The notes under the pieces were generated by a model. It did not search any database, had not been told where the DNA came from, and saw only the letters and a program-made list of their open reading frames with translations. From Alphaproteobacteria bacterium (GTDB lineage: Bacteria; Pseudomonadota; Alphaproteobacteria; Caulobacterales; Maricaulaceae), in NCBI GenBank assembly GCA_018222865.1, contig JAAEZM010000001.1:63457-127456 (forward strand): DNA of 64,000 nucleotides, in the 5' to 3' direction. Of this stretch, positions 51,868 to 61,373 are shown one piece after another. Position numbers and translations under genes: made by a program. Positions within the stretch are counted from its first letter, which is position 1. Each line of letters starts with the position of its first letter.

Positions 51868-54432
51868 ATGCATCGCCGTGCCTTGATCACCGCTGCCATC
51901 GCGCTGCTCTGGGAAAGAGCTGTTCCGGTCATCTGGCCGGGTCTGACGCTGTTGGGCATTTACACCGTGCTCGCGCTTATCGGCACCTGGGAAGCCGTCG
52001 GCGATCCCTGGCGCGCCATTGCGGCTCTAACGGCCCTGATCATTGCCATTGCCCTCACCCGCCCGGGCGTCGCGAGCTTTTCATGGCCCAGCCGCGAGGA
52101 TATTGCTCGCCGGGTCGAGGAAGATAGCGGCATCACCGCGCGCCCGCATGAGGCGCTGGAAGATCATCCAACTGATGATGACCCGGTTGCTCTCGCGGTC
52201 TGGGAAGCGCACCGCGCCCGAATGCGCGAGCGTCTGCGCTCTGCTTTCGCGCGCCGCCCCAAAGCCGCCTGGCTCGCCGCGGATCATTGGGGCGTGCGGG
52301 GTACGCTGATCATGTGTCTGACAATCGCCTGGTTTCTGGCCGGGCCGAATGCGCGCTTGCGACTGGATGATGCTTTCAGCCTCAACCCGATGTCCGCAGA
52401 TCGCGGCGTTGTCAGCCTGGATGCCTGGATTGACCCGCCCGCCTATACAGGCCGCGCACCCGTTTTCCTGGATGATGGGGAGCGCAGTGTCAGCGCCCCC
52501 GCGAACTCCACCTTTGTTGCGCGGATCGCGGGGGCTCGCCGCGAGCCCAGGCTTCTGCGTCAATCCGGCGGTGAACGCGTACGCGCCGAAGTGACCGAGA
52601 TTGGCAGTGGTGTCTATGAGGCACGCATCGACATGCCGGAGAGTGCAGACATCATGTTGCGCTCGGGCGGGACGCGAATGAATTGGTCGGTTCAGGTGCA
52701 ACCGGATACGCCCCCGACAATCCGGCTGATTGATGTCCCGGAAGCGACCGCGAATGGCGAACTGGATATCCAATTCACCTCGGAAGATGATTTTGGCATC
52801 ACCGCCTTTGCTGTCGAATTTCGCCCGGAAGAGGATGAAAGCGCGCCCTGGTCCAGCCTGGAACTCATCCCCTCCGGCATTGCAACAACGGATGTGGAAG
52901 GTGCACAGCGGGCCCTGGTTGAAACGGCTAAGCACCGCCTTGCCGGCAGTCGTGTCACCTTGCGCTTGGTGGCAGTCGATGCCGCCGGGCAGTCCGGCTA
53001 TTCGCCGGAGTTAGGTCTCACACTGCCCGAACGGGTCTTCCTGGATGCACTTGCTCGTGCGGTCGCGGAACAACGCCGCCACGTCATCGCCGCAGAGGCC
53101 CCCTATGCGCCGCTTGAAGAGCGAGCCCCCCTTTACCAGGACGATATCCCGCCCGGACCACCGCTCCTGGCAGAAGAACCCCAGCGCCGCATCGAACGTG
53201 CGCCGCAAGCCTTGCAACAGGTCGCGGTCGCGCTGGATGCCATTACCGATGCGCCCGAATACTATTTCGATGATCCCATCGTCTATCTCGGCCTGCGTGA
53301 CAGCCTGCACACGCTGCGCCGCGCCCGCGACCAGGACGATCTGACAGATCTCGCGCCCAATCTATGGGAGATCGCCCTGCGTGCAGAGCTGGGCTCGCTT
53401 GCCGATGCGGAGGCCGCCCTGCGCGCCGCTGAACGTGCACTTGCCGAGGCCTTGGCCCGCGGTGCGGACGAGACCGAGCTGGCGGCCCTGTTTGAAGCCT
53501 TCCAGCAGGCGATGGATAATTACATGGCCGCGCTGGCCCGCGAAGCCGCCGAAGAAGGCCGGTTTGCTGAAGGTGGCGGCGGCGATGGCGATATGAGCAC
53601 GGACGGCTTGCAAGCCCTGCTCGACGCCCTCCGCGAAGCGGCGGAACTGGGCGATACCGCCGAAGCCCGTCAGGCGCTGGCGGCTCTGAGCGAGCTTCTG
53701 CGCAATATGCAGATGCAGCTCACTCAAGGTGGCGGCGGAGAAGGCGAGCCGGACGAGATCTCCCAAGCTATTGCGGAGGCTCTGGAAGAGCTTGGCGATG
53801 TGATTGGCGAGCAGCGCGACCTGCAGGACCAGACCTTCAATCTCAATGAAGAGCAGCAATCCGGTGGCCAGCCCCAGGCGGGGCAGCCGCAAGGTGGACA
53901 GCCACAGTCAGGCCAGCCCCAGGGTGGTCAGCCACAGGGTCTGGCAGAAAATCAGCAAGGCGGCGCGTCACGCTCCGCGCAATTGGCTGAACTACAGGCA
54001 CAGCTCGCCGACGCGCTGCAGCGCTCCTTGCAAGCTCTGCCTGACGGGGCAGATGACAGCGCAGGCGAAGCGATCGGCGCGATGCGGGAGGCGGAGGACG
54101 CGCTGCGTGAGGGTGATGCCGGCGCCGCACTGGACGCCCAGGAAGAAGCGCTCGCTGAATTGCGCGCCGGGGCTGAAGAGCTGGCGCGTGAACTGCTCGA
54201 ACGCATGCAGGAACAGCAGGGCGAGAACGGTCTGGCAGAAGGTCAAGATGAAGACCCGCTCGGCCGTCCGACTGATGGCACATTCGCGGATGGTGCAGGC
54301 GTCGAAATCCCGGACGAGCTGTCCCGGGCGCGGGCGCGTGAGATCCTCGAAGAGCTGCGCCGCCGCGCCGCTGAAGCAGGCCGACCACAAGATGAGCTAG
54401 ACTATATCGAACGGCTCTTGGACCGGTTCTAG
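51868..54432 (+). CDS. DUF4175 (TIGR02302) family membrane protein
   Basis: An 854-residue protein found in most alphaproteobacteria behind argH-lptM-lysA; its role is unknown. Three membrane segments lie near the N-terminus (about residues 17-35, 41-60 and 140-160), followed by a large presumably periplasmic part. That part begins with beta-rich repeats (about 180-385), followed by a long alanine/glutamate-rich helical region (about 490-650), a glutamine/glycine/proline repeat (codons 666-690) and more coiled-coil-like helix to the end. The ATG at 51868 is preferred over a TTG two codons before. It ends 3 bases from a convergent gene. Confidence 0.85.
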   Translation: MHRRALITAAIALLWERAVPVIWPGLTLLGIYTVLALIGTWEAVGDPWRAIAALTALIIAIALTRPGVASFSWPSREDIARRVEEDSGITARPHEALEDHPTDDDPVALAVWEAHRARMRERLRSAFARRPKAAWLAADHWGVRGTLIMCLTIAWFLAGPNARLRLDDAFSLNPMSADRGVVSLDAWIDPPAYTGRAPVFLDDGERSVSAPANSTFVARIAGARREPRLLRQSGGERVRAEVTEIGSGVYEARIDMPESADIMLRSGGTRMNWSVQVQPDTPPTIRLIDVPEATANGELDIQFTSEDDFGITAFAVEFRPEEDESAPWSSLELIPSGIATTDVEGAQRALVETAKHRLAGSRVTLRLVAVDAAGQSGYSPELGLTLPERVFLDALARAVAEQRRHVIAAEAPYAPLEERAPLYQDDIPPGPPLLAEEPQRRIERAPQALQQVAVALDAITDAPEYYFDDPIVYLGLRDSLHTLRRARDQDDLTDLAPNLWEIALRAELGSLADAEAALRAAERALAEALARGADETELAALFEAFQQAMDNYMAALAREAAEEGRFAEGGGGDGDMSTDGLQALLDALREAAELGDTAEARQALAALSELLRNMQMQLTQGGGGEGEPDEISQAIAEALEELGDVIGEQRDLQDQTFNLNEEQQSGGQPQAGQPQGGQPQSGQPQGGQPQGLAENQQGGASRSAQLAELQAQLADALQRSLQALPDGADDSAGEAIGAMREAEDALREGDAGAALDAQEEALAELRAGAEELARELLERMQEQQGENGLAEGQDEDPLGRPTDGTFADGAGVEIPDELSRARAREILEELRRRAAEAGRPQDELDYIERLLDRF
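53863..53937 (+). repeat. In-frame pentapeptide repeat (xGQPQ x5) in the DUF4175 gene
   Basis: Five 15-base units encode GGQPQ, AGQPQ, GGQPQ, SGQPQ, GGQPQ. It forms a flexible linker between two helical regions; copy number is likely to vary between strains. Confidence 0.85.
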
Positions 54433-54435
54433 CCT

Positions 54436-55242
54436 CTAATGATGCCCAGCGTCGCGATGGGTCTCGTCAGAAGCTTGAGCGACCGTATCGTCATGATAAT
54501 CTTCGGCCTCTGCCTCACCATGCCCCGCATCTTCCAGATGCGCCGTGATCGGATCGATCAGCGTGACCTCCACCTCAACAGTGCTTGGCGGTGGATCGGA
54601 AACGATCGTGCGGAAGGCCCGGACTTCGCCGGCGCTTACCGGGCCTTCATCCAGGCTGACAGTCCATTCCAGGAGCGTGTGCGACTGCTCATCACGAAGC
54701 ACGGCCCGCAAGCCCGGCAGGGCGCGTGACCGGCGATCATAATTGTGCACGGAGCCTTCAATCACCAGGAGAGGAACTCCCTGATCGACCTCATGGTGCA
54801 CCTCGAGCTCGCCCACGGAGATCCCGTACGGGTTTACTTCAGAGCCGATAGCGGCATAGGCCGAACTCGCCTGCGGCCAGAGGGTGACGATATCGACGCG
54901 GAAAAACCAGGTCGCCGCAAACAAAAGTGCGCAGGCCGTTGCCAAACCGCCCCAGGCCGTGCCAGCCATAGCAGCGGACATTTTTTGCCGTTTTTTCGCC
55001 TGACGCTCGCGATAAGCGGTATGAACGGGCTTGGGTTCTTCTATCTCCGGCGTGGCGTCCATCTCGGCCGCAGCGTCCACCGGGGCGGGCTCAAGCGTTG
55101 GCAATTCATTGGGGTCATCGACCTCAGCGGTCCAGACATAACCGCAGGAGGCACAACGCACACGACGGCCATTGGCACCGATCGCCTGTGGATCAGCGCG
55201 ATAGCGCGTGGAACATGACGGACAGCTGAGTACTATGCTCAT
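54436..55242 (-). CDS. Zinc-ribbon DUF3426 membrane protein
   Basis: A 268-residue protein beginning with an MJ0042-type zinc ribbon (LSCPSCSTRYRADPQAIG then VRCASCGYVW, four cysteines), an acidic/proline linker, one membrane segment (about 110-130) and a C-terminal DUF3426 beta domain (LLVIEGSVHNYDRRSRALPG, LRDEQSHTLLEWTVSL). The histidine/acid-rich tail might bind metal. It is divergent from ftsE, the usual neighbour in this group. Function unknown; a regulator or envelope protein is possible. Confidence 0.85.
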   Translation of the reverse strand: MSIVLSCPSCSTRYRADPQAIGANGRRVRCASCGYVWTAEVDDPNELPTLEPAPVDAAAEMDATPEIEEPKPVHTAYRERQAKKRQKMSAAMAGTAWGGLATACALLFAATWFFRVDIVTLWPQASSAYAAIGSEVNPYGISVGELEVHHEVDQGVPLLVIEGSVHNYDRRSRALPGLRAVLRDEQSHTLLEWTVSLDEGPVSAGEVRAFRTIVSDPPPSTVEVEVTLIDPITAHLEDAGHGEAEAEDYHDDTVAQASDETHRDAGHH

Positions 55243-55275
55243 CTGAGTCGCTACTTAACCGGTTCAACGGAACCC

Positions 55276-56118
55276 ATGGAGACATCCATAGACCCGAGTT
55301 TCTCAAACACGTCCTACGAGACTTCCGCGCCAGTCATCCGCTTCGACAATGTCGGGATGCGTTATGACCAGGGCCCGGAGGTTTTGCGGGACCTATCCTT
55401 TGATTTACCACGTGGTTCTTTCCAATTCCTCACCGGACCGTCCGGTGCAGGTAAAACCTCGCTTTTGCGGCTGATTTATTTGGCTGCGCGCCCGTCCAGC
55501 GGCCGAATTTCCTTCTTCGGACGGGATACCGCGACGCTTTCACGCGAGGAACTCCCTCACCTCAGAAGGCGAATTGGCGTGGTCTTTCAGGAGTTTCGCC
55601 TGTTGAACCATCTGAGTGTCTTCGATAATGCCGCCCTGCCGCTGCGGGTCGCGGGCAAAAAACGTTCAGACTATGCAGAAGATGTCGCGGAATTGCTGGC
55701 CTGGGTCGGTCTGGGCGACAAAATGAAGGCCAACCCCGCCACTTTATCCGGTGGAGAGCAGCAACGCGTCGCCATCGCCCGCGCGGTCGTGGCACAGCCA
55801 GAAATCCTGATCGCAGACGAGCCAACGGGCAATGTCGATAGCGAAATGGCCATGCGGCTCCTGCGCCTCTTTGTCGAGCTCAACAAGCTGGGCACGACCA
55901 TCATCTTTGCGACCCATGATCTGCAGCTGGTCCGCCTGCTTGATGCACCGGTGATGAGTCTGGCGGAGGGGCATGTCCATATCCGGGCGCCGCGCAGCCA
56001 GCGCCAGGCTGAATATCAAAGAGCGGAAGATGAGGCCGCGGCCGGTCATCGCGAAGCCTTTGAGGATATTGGGCGCCCTCCGCTCGATAGTCCTGACGGA
56101 GCTGAGCGCGATGAGTGA
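55276..56118 (+). CDS. ftsE: Cell division ATP-binding protein FtsE
   Basis: The ATPase of the FtsEX complex (280 aa), which couples cytoplasmic ATP hydrolysis to control of cell-wall hydrolysis at the septum. Walker A is GPSGAGKTSLL, the signature is LSGGEQQRVAIARAVV, Walker B is ILIADEPTGN and the H loop is FATHD. About 20 N-terminal and 35 C-terminal residues extend beyond E. coli FtsE (222 aa). The start of ftsX lies 8 bases inside this gene. Confidence 0.95.
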   Translation: METSIDPSFSNTSYETSAPVIRFDNVGMRYDQGPEVLRDLSFDLPRGSFQFLTGPSGAGKTSLLRLIYLAARPSSGRISFFGRDTATLSREELPHLRRRIGVVFQEFRLLNHLSVFDNAALPLRVAGKKRSDYAEDVAELLAWVGLGDKMKANPATLSGGEQQRVAIARAVVAQPEILIADEPTGNVDSEMAMRLLRLFVELNKLGTTIIFATHDLQLVRLLDAPVMSLAEGHVHIRAPRSQRQAEYQRAEDEAAAGHREAFEDIGRPPLDSPDGAERDE

Positions 56119-57019
56119 GTTTGAAATACCTCCACCGCCCAAGGGCGGCGCCGGTGCGCTCTTGCCTCCTGATGCCGGGCGCGACCGCCCCTTATTCATT
56201 GTCGCCGCCATCCTGGTCTTCCTTGCCTGTATTGCTGCGCTTGGCGCACGCGGTGCCTGGCAACAATCGCAGCGCTGGACCGAAGACTTACAGACCTCAC
56301 TGACCGTCCAGGTCCGCCCTGTTGAAGGCGGTAGCGCGAGTGAAGATGCACAACGGGCCGCCGATATAGCCGCCGCCATGGACGGGGTGGCCAATGCGAC
56401 AGCGCGCGACCGGGCTCATGCAGAACGCTTGATCGCGCCATGGTTGGGCACTGAGAATATTCCCGATGACCTCCCCCTGCCGCTCATCGTCGAGATCCGC
56501 CTTGAGCCGGGCATTGAGGCTCCGCTCGATGCCCTGCGAGAGGCTTTTGACGAGGCGGGCATTAATGCCAGTGTTGATGATCACTCCCGCTGGGCCGATG
56601 CCGTACGCGGGGCGGCGACGCGCTCGCAAACCCTCGCCCTGGCGCTGCTGGCGCTATTGGCGGGCGCTGCCGCCGCAGTGGTCGCATTTGCATCGCGAGC
56701 GAGTTTGGCGGCGCGGGTGGATGTGATTGATGCGCTTCACCTTTGTGGGGCTGAAGATCGCTATATCGCCATCCTCTTCCAGCGACGCTTTTTCATGCTG
56801 GGACTGAAGTCGGGTGCTGTAGGCGCAATCATTGCCGTCATTGTCTCGCTGCTGGTCGGCACGGGAAGCCAGGCCGCCGATGCCAGTTTCTTCCTGCCAA
56901 GTTGGGAGAATAATCCCTTTGAATTCCTGCTTCTGGCGATTGCGCCCTTGCTGGCTGGCGCCACCGCTGCGCTCTCCGCAAGACTGGCCGTGATTACCGA
57001 TCTGGGTCGGCGCTGGTAG
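56111..57019 (+). CDS. ftsX: Cell division protein FtsX
   Basis: The membrane partner of FtsE (302 aa) with one N-terminal membrane segment (about 29-46), a periplasmic loop (about 47-165) that recruits wall-hydrolase activators, and three C-terminal segments (about 175-195, 230-255, 275-295). LCGAEDRYIAILFQRRFFML before the third segment is typical of FtsX. The start at 56111 overlaps the ftsE stop by 8 bases, which indicates coupled translation. Confidence 0.92.
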   Translation: MSEFEIPPPPKGGAGALLPPDAGRDRPLFIVAAILVFLACIAALGARGAWQQSQRWTEDLQTSLTVQVRPVEGGSASEDAQRAADIAAAMDGVANATARDRAHAERLIAPWLGTENIPDDLPLPLIVEIRLEPGIEAPLDALREAFDEAGINASVDDHSRWADAVRGAATRSQTLALALLALLAGAAAAVVAFASRASLAARVDVIDALHLCGAEDRYIAILFQRRFFMLGLKSGAVGAIIAVIVSLLVGTGSQAADASFFLPSWENNPFEFLLLAIAPLLAGATAALSARLAVITDLGRRW

Positions 57020-57102
57020 AGGGGGATGAATATGCCGCACGCTTTGATATTGCATCCTTTGGGCCGCGCGCTCAGGGTAGGGTTTGGATAGCGGATGGGT
57101 CG

Positions 57103-57675
57103 GTGAGCGTGTCGAGTAAAGGTCTGCAGTTCATTGCTTTTTTTCTGCTCGCAGCTGCCTTGATTGGCTTTGCGAGTTTCTCCGGTCGTGTCTCCAGCAT
57201 GAATTTGCCGGGTCCCGGCATTGGTGCGGATGCGATCATTGTCCTGACTGGTGATCAGGGCCGATTGGAAGCCGGGGGTGAATTGCTTCAGACCCGCCAG
57301 GCCCAGGTCATGCTGATTTCAGGCGTACATACCTCGGTTAGCGAAGATGACATCCTGCGCGTCACCCTTCTGGACCGCGCCACCCTTGATTGCTGTGTCA
57401 CGCTCGGGCGTGAGGCACGCGATACAGCCGGTAACGCTGAAGAAACCGCGGACTGGGCAGATCTCAACAGTCATCGAAGCTTGATCATCGTCACATCTGA
57501 CTATCACATGCCCCGCAGCTTATTGTTGATGGAACGCGCCATGCCCCATGCGGAACTCATCGCATACCCGGTCCGGACCACACCGCCCTGGCGCCAGCCC
57601 GCCAATCTGCGGGTCTGGGTTCTGGAGTACGCGAAATACGCCATGGTCTGGCTGTCCCAGCTGATGCAACGCTGA
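57103..57675 (+). CDS. YdcF/ElyC-SanA family protein (DUF218)
   Basis: A 190-residue protein with one N-terminal membrane segment (about 8-25) and the DUF218 domain: ADAIIVLTGDQGRLEAGGEL, AQVMLISGVHT, RDTAGNAEETADWAD and HRSLIIVTSDYHMPRSLLLM. Members are envelope-integrity factors. The order ftsE-ftsX-ydcF-plsC is conserved in alphaproteobacteria. It starts with GTG at 57103; another GTG lies two codons later. Confidence 0.85.
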   Translation: MSVSSKGLQFIAFFLLAAALIGFASFSGRVSSMNLPGPGIGADAIIVLTGDQGRLEAGGELLQTRQAQVMLISGVHTSVSEDDILRVTLLDRATLDCCVTLGREARDTAGNAEETADWADLNSHRSLIIVTSDYHMPRSLLLMERAMPHAELIAYPVRTTPPWRQPANLRVWVLEYAKYAMVWLSQLMQR

Positions 57676-57686
57676 GCCTCCCACTC

Positions 57687-58388
57687 ATGACGCTGATCCG
57701 CTCCATCCTGTTTTCCATCTATATGTACGGTCTGATGATCGTTTTCGGCCTGCTTGGCGTCCCGGTGCTTCTGGGGCCGCGCAGCTGGGCCCGCGCCATG
57801 CTCCGCGCCTATCTGAGTGTGTTATGGTTCGGTATGGGCGTGATTTGCGGCGTGCGCTTCGAAGTGCGCGGTGAGGTGCCCACCGGTGGTGCCCTGATCG
57901 CATCCAAGCATCAAAGCATGTGGGAGACCCTGGCCTTCTGGGGGATTTTGCCGGACCCGGCCATCATCCTGAAGAAGTCGCTCATCTATTTTCCCTTCTT
58001 CGGATGGTTCGCGGTCAAGCTGGGCAATATCAGCATTGATCGCAGCGGCGGCGCCTCGGCATTACGCGGCATGTTGCGACAAGCCAAGCAACGCGGCAGC
58101 GAAGGTCGGCAAGTGCTGATTTTTCCCGAAGGCACGCGCACAGCCCCTGGCGAGAATCCAGAGTACAAGCCGGGCATACTCGGGCTATATCAGGCGATGA
58201 AAGTGCCCTGCGTGCCGGTCGCACTGAATTCCGGCGTGCACATGACGAATTATTGCGGCCTGAGAAAGCCCGGCCTGATTGTGGTAGAATTTCTCGAGCC
58301 CATCCCGCCCGGACTCGACAAGAAAGAGTTCATGGAAGTGTTGCACCAGCGTATAAGTACGGCGTCTGATCAGCTGTTAGAGCCATAG
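57687..58388 (+). CDS. plsC: 1-acyl-sn-glycerol-3-phosphate acyltransferase
   Basis: Makes phosphatidic acid from lysophosphatidic acid at the inner membrane (233 aa). An N-terminal membrane segment (about 8-30) is followed by the acyltransferase motifs: KHQSMWET (an H-x4-E form of the usual H-x4-D), GWFAVKLGNISIDRSGG, IFPEGTRTAPGE and VPVALNSGV. It lies 11 bases after the ydcF-like gene. Confidence 0.92.
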   Translation: MTLIRSILFSIYMYGLMIVFGLLGVPVLLGPRSWARAMLRAYLSVLWFGMGVICGVRFEVRGEVPTGGALIASKHQSMWETLAFWGILPDPAIILKKSLIYFPFFGWFAVKLGNISIDRSGGASALRGMLRQAKQRGSEGRQVLIFPEGTRTAPGENPEYKPGILGLYQAMKVPCVPVALNSGVHMTNYCGLRKPGLIVVEFLEPIPPGLDKKEFMEVLHQRISTASDQLLEP

Positions 58389-58413
58389 ATCAGCGTCTAA
58401 GGGAGTACAGCCT

Positions 58414-59412
58414 GTGAGTATCAATCTGCGTTTCGGGCTGATTATCGGCGCCATATTCCTCGTTCTGGCGGGCTATACTGGCTATTGGTTTTTCGCGGCA
58501 GGCCGGGTGGAAACCGAGATCCAGCGCTGGCTCGCGGACAAGGAAGCTGCGGGCTATGAGATCGAGTATTCTGAGCTACGCGTCTCCGGCTTTCCCTATC
58601 GCTTTGAAATCCACCTGAGCAATCCGCAGATCCAGCTTCCCGAGAGCGATGGCGGCTGGTTTGTGCAACTCGACGCGGTGCAAGCCAACGCCCTGCCCTA
58701 TGACTTCTCTTTATGGATCGTCGCTTTTGATGGCCCCTTCCTCGTGGAAGGTGACCAAACCCTGCGTATCGATGCCAGCGATGCCCGCTTCAGCCGGAAG
58801 AGCAATTCGGGCGGGGAGATCATCCGTGTCGGTGCGGAAATCAACGCGCTGACGATCGAAGCGCTGGACGGTGAACCGCCCAATATTTCCGGCATTGAAC
58901 AATTGCTCATCGCGGGTCAGGTGGGTGACGATAATATTCTGCGCGTCCAGGCCGAGGCCTCCGGGCTGCGCGCCTCCCAGGAACGCCTCGATCCAGGCAT
59001 GGCCGCAGCATTCGGCGAGACAGGTGAACTGGCGCGCATGGCGATGGAAGTCACTGAGTGGAGCGAACTCGCGCGCGAAGGCGATGCAGCGCGCTGGTCG
59101 CGGGCGGGTGGTGAGATCCGGGTTGAAGAGGCTGTCTTCAATTGGGGGCCGGCCCAGCTCACCGGGGAAGGCCAGCTGACCGTCAACGAAATTGCCGAGC
59201 CGGATGGGCGCCTGTCAGTCCGGATCGCAAATCCCGATGCGCTGGCCGATGCGCTGGTTGAGGGCGGGCTGATTGAAGAAGAAAACGAACAGGCTCTGCG
59301 CCTGGCCGTCATGCTGGCGCCGCGCAGCGAAGAAGGGGTTTCACTGCCCTTCTCGATCACCGCAAGCGGCGTCTTCTTTGGCCCGGTCCGGATCACCTCG
59401 TTCGAGAACTGA
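58414..59412 (+). CDS. DUF2125 domain protein
   Basis: A 332-residue protein with an N-terminal membrane anchor (about 8-28) and a long beta-rich periplasmic domain. ELRVSGFPYRFEIHLSNPQI is the DUF2125 hallmark (SGFPYRF). A GTG start follows GGGAG. It is last in the ftsE-to-DUF2125 run. DUF2125 proteins may belong to AsmA-like lipid-handling proteins, but the function is not established. Confidence 0.82.
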   Translation: MSINLRFGLIIGAIFLVLAGYTGYWFFAAGRVETEIQRWLADKEAAGYEIEYSELRVSGFPYRFEIHLSNPQIQLPESDGGWFVQLDAVQANALPYDFSLWIVAFDGPFLVEGDQTLRIDASDARFSRKSNSGGEIIRVGAEINALTIEALDGEPPNISGIEQLLIAGQVGDDNILRVQAEASGLRASQERLDPGMAAAFGETGELARMAMEVTEWSELAREGDAARWSRAGGEIRVEEAVFNWGPAQLTGEGQLTVNEIAEPDGRLSVRIANPDALADALVEGGLIEEENEQALRLAVMLAPRSEEGVSLPFSITASGVFFGPVRITSFEN

Positions 59413-59442
59413 TCCGGTATCCGGCCTGCTCAGACGCTGGCT

Positions 59443-60543
59443 TTATACCGCTGGCGTCTTCGCCATGAAGTTGGACAAGGCATCGAGGAAAGCACGGTTT
59501 TCGTCCGCCTTTCCGACCGTCACGCGCAATGCATTGGGCAGGCCATAAGGCGCGACACCGCGCACGATCAGGCCTTTTGACGTCAGATACGCATCGGCTT
59601 CTGCTGCGGTCTTACCCGGTGTTTCGGGGAAATGAACCAGCACGAAGTTACAGACGCTCGGCGTCACTTCCAGGCCCAGACCACCGATCTGCTGACGCAG
59701 CCAAGCCACCCATTCCTCATTGTGATCAACCGAGGCTTTGACAAACGCCCGGTCCTTGATGGCCGCAATGCCCGCCTCGATCGCAGGCAGGTTGACATTG
59801 AAGGGGCCGCGGACGCGGTGCAGCACGTCAATGATGGACTTGTGACCATAGGCCCAGCCCAAGCGCACGCCGGCCAGACCGTGGATCTTCGAGAAGGTGC
59901 GGGTCATGACGACATTGTCGTACTCGCGTGCCAGCTCAATTCCGGCCTCATAATTCGGATCGCGCACAAACTCTGCGTAAGCTGCATCCATCACCAGAAG
60001 CGTTGACGCGGGCAGGGCTTCGCGCAGACGCCGAATTTCAGAGTTCGGGATCACCGTGCCGGTCGGATTATTGGGGTTGGCCAGGAAGACGATCTTCGCG
60101 TCATCGCCGGCCGCCTCGATCAGCGCATCAACATCGGTGGTGTAGTCTTTTTCCGGAGCCGAGACGATTTGCGCGCCACACTGCATCGCGACCAGGCGAT
60201 AGACCAGAAAGCCGTATTGAGACTGGACGACCTTATCGCCCGGATTGAGATAGGCCTTGCCCAGAAGCTGCAGCAATTCATCAGACCCGCAGCCACACAC
60301 GATATTCTCCGCTTCCAGGCCTTCTTCCTGGGCGATCGCCTCGCGCAGCGCTGTCGCGCCACCATCGGGGTACAGGTGAAGACGCGACGCGCTGGAGCGG
60401 AATGCGTCGGCAGCCTTGTCCGAGCAACCGAGGGCATTTTCGTTCGAAGAGAGTTTGATCGGGTTTTCAATCCCCGGAGCTTCCGCCGCTCCTGGCTTGT
60501 AGGGGCGGATGTCGAGAATGCCAGCGCGCGGTTCGATGCTCAT
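59443..60543 (-). CDS. hisC: Histidinol-phosphate aminotransferase
   Basis: A PLP-dependent class I/II aminotransferase (366 aa) of histidine biosynthesis, which in some bacteria also transaminates aromatic amino acids. It has KLSSNENALGCSD, VCGCGSDELLQLLGKAYLNP, FLANPNNPTGT, the VMDAAYAEF segment and TRTFSKIHGLAGVRLGW with the PLP lysine at 219. The start overlaps the stop of the methyltransferase gene by four bases (ATGA). No other his genes are near. Confidence 0.93.
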   Translation of the reverse strand: MSIEPRAGILDIRPYKPGAAEAPGIENPIKLSSNENALGCSDKAADAFRSSASRLHLYPDGGATALREAIAQEEGLEAENIVCGCGSDELLQLLGKAYLNPGDKVVQSQYGFLVYRLVAMQCGAQIVSAPEKDYTTDVDALIEAAGDDAKIVFLANPNNPTGTVIPNSEIRRLREALPASTLLVMDAAYAEFVRDPNYEAGIELAREYDNVVMTRTFSKIHGLAGVRLGWAYGHKSIIDVLHRVRGPFNVNLPAIEAGIAAIKDRAFVKASVDHNEEWVAWLRQQIGGLGLEVTPSVCNFVLVHFPETPGKTAAEADAYLTSKGLIVRGVAPYGLPNALRVTVGKADENRAFLDALSNFMAKTPAV

Positions 60544-61307
60544 GATTGACCTCTGTGTGTGGACACGTCCTTGGGTGTTGGCTTGGGAGATAGCGCGGCA
60601 GAGCCCGGCGCGGCAAGTACGCGCGCACGCGCGGGTGCAGTGCGCAGCGGTGGGTGTAGTGCGCCCGTCCGCTTAACAGCCTCGACCATGATCACCCCGC
60701 CCAGCCCGGCCCAGATGGTTTCGCCCACTTTTTCCCAGGCATTGGCCAAGCCTTTTTGGGCACTCCAGCGATAAGGTGGGACATAAAGCGCACGCGACCA
60801 GGCTGTGGTCTGGAACATGGCATCGCCAAGAAGCCGGGTCAGCTGGCCACGCGAGAAAGGACGGCCATGACCAAAAGGCGTGGAATCGACCAAGGCCCAG
60901 GCGCCCGCCCGCGCTGCGGCGACAATCACCAACCGACCCTCCGGCGCCATGACGCGCCAGGCCTCACGCAAAATCGCCTGAAGGCTTTCCGCCTCTTCCA
61001 GCATGTGGATCATCAAGACCCGGTCAAACAGCGCATCGGGAAAAGGCAGGTGGGTTTCGTCACCCAGGGCGGTCCGCGATGGTCCCGCCTCGACAATCGC
61101 GCCCTGGCTGGCCGGCATGAAGGCGACCGCACGGCGAGCGGTTGGACGCATATCCGCCAGATAGGGTGTCGCATATCCCAGCCCGAGCACATCCAGCTCG
61201 CGAAGATCGGGCCAGATCGTCGCCAAACGACGCTCGATCATCATCTTTGAGATCAAACCCCGGCGGCTGTTGTAAAATCGTTCGAGTTCAAGTGCATCGC
61301 GCCGCAC
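60540..61307 (-). CDS. Class I SAM-dependent methyltransferase
   Basis: A 255-residue methyltransferase (Methyltransf_11 type). Motif I is degenerate: LDVLGLGYATPYLADMRP. Later motifs are DETHLPFPDALFDRVLMIHM, LREAWRVMAPEGRLVIVAA and a C-terminal amphipathic region (VGETIWAGLGGVIMVEAVKR). The GTG at 61307 is the only suitable start. It is coupled to hisC by a 4-base overlap and is divergent from gloB; this trio is conserved in related alphaproteobacteria. The substrate is unknown. Confidence 0.82.
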   Translation of the reverse strand: MRRDALELERFYNSRRGLISKMMIERRLATIWPDLRELDVLGLGYATPYLADMRPTARRAVAFMPASQGAIVEAGPSRTALGDETHLPFPDALFDRVLMIHMLEEAESLQAILREAWRVMAPEGRLVIVAAARAGAWALVDSTPFGHGRPFSRGQLTRLLGDAMFQTTAWSRALYVPPYRWSAQKGLANAWEKVGETIWAGLGGVIMVEAVKRTGALHPPLRTAPARARVLAAPGSAALSPKPTPKDVSTHRGQS

Positions 61308-61373
61308 TGGCCATACTCCCGGTCTATGCCCTAAACAGATAGCGCATCCTCAACCCGAACGGCGATAGGAAAA

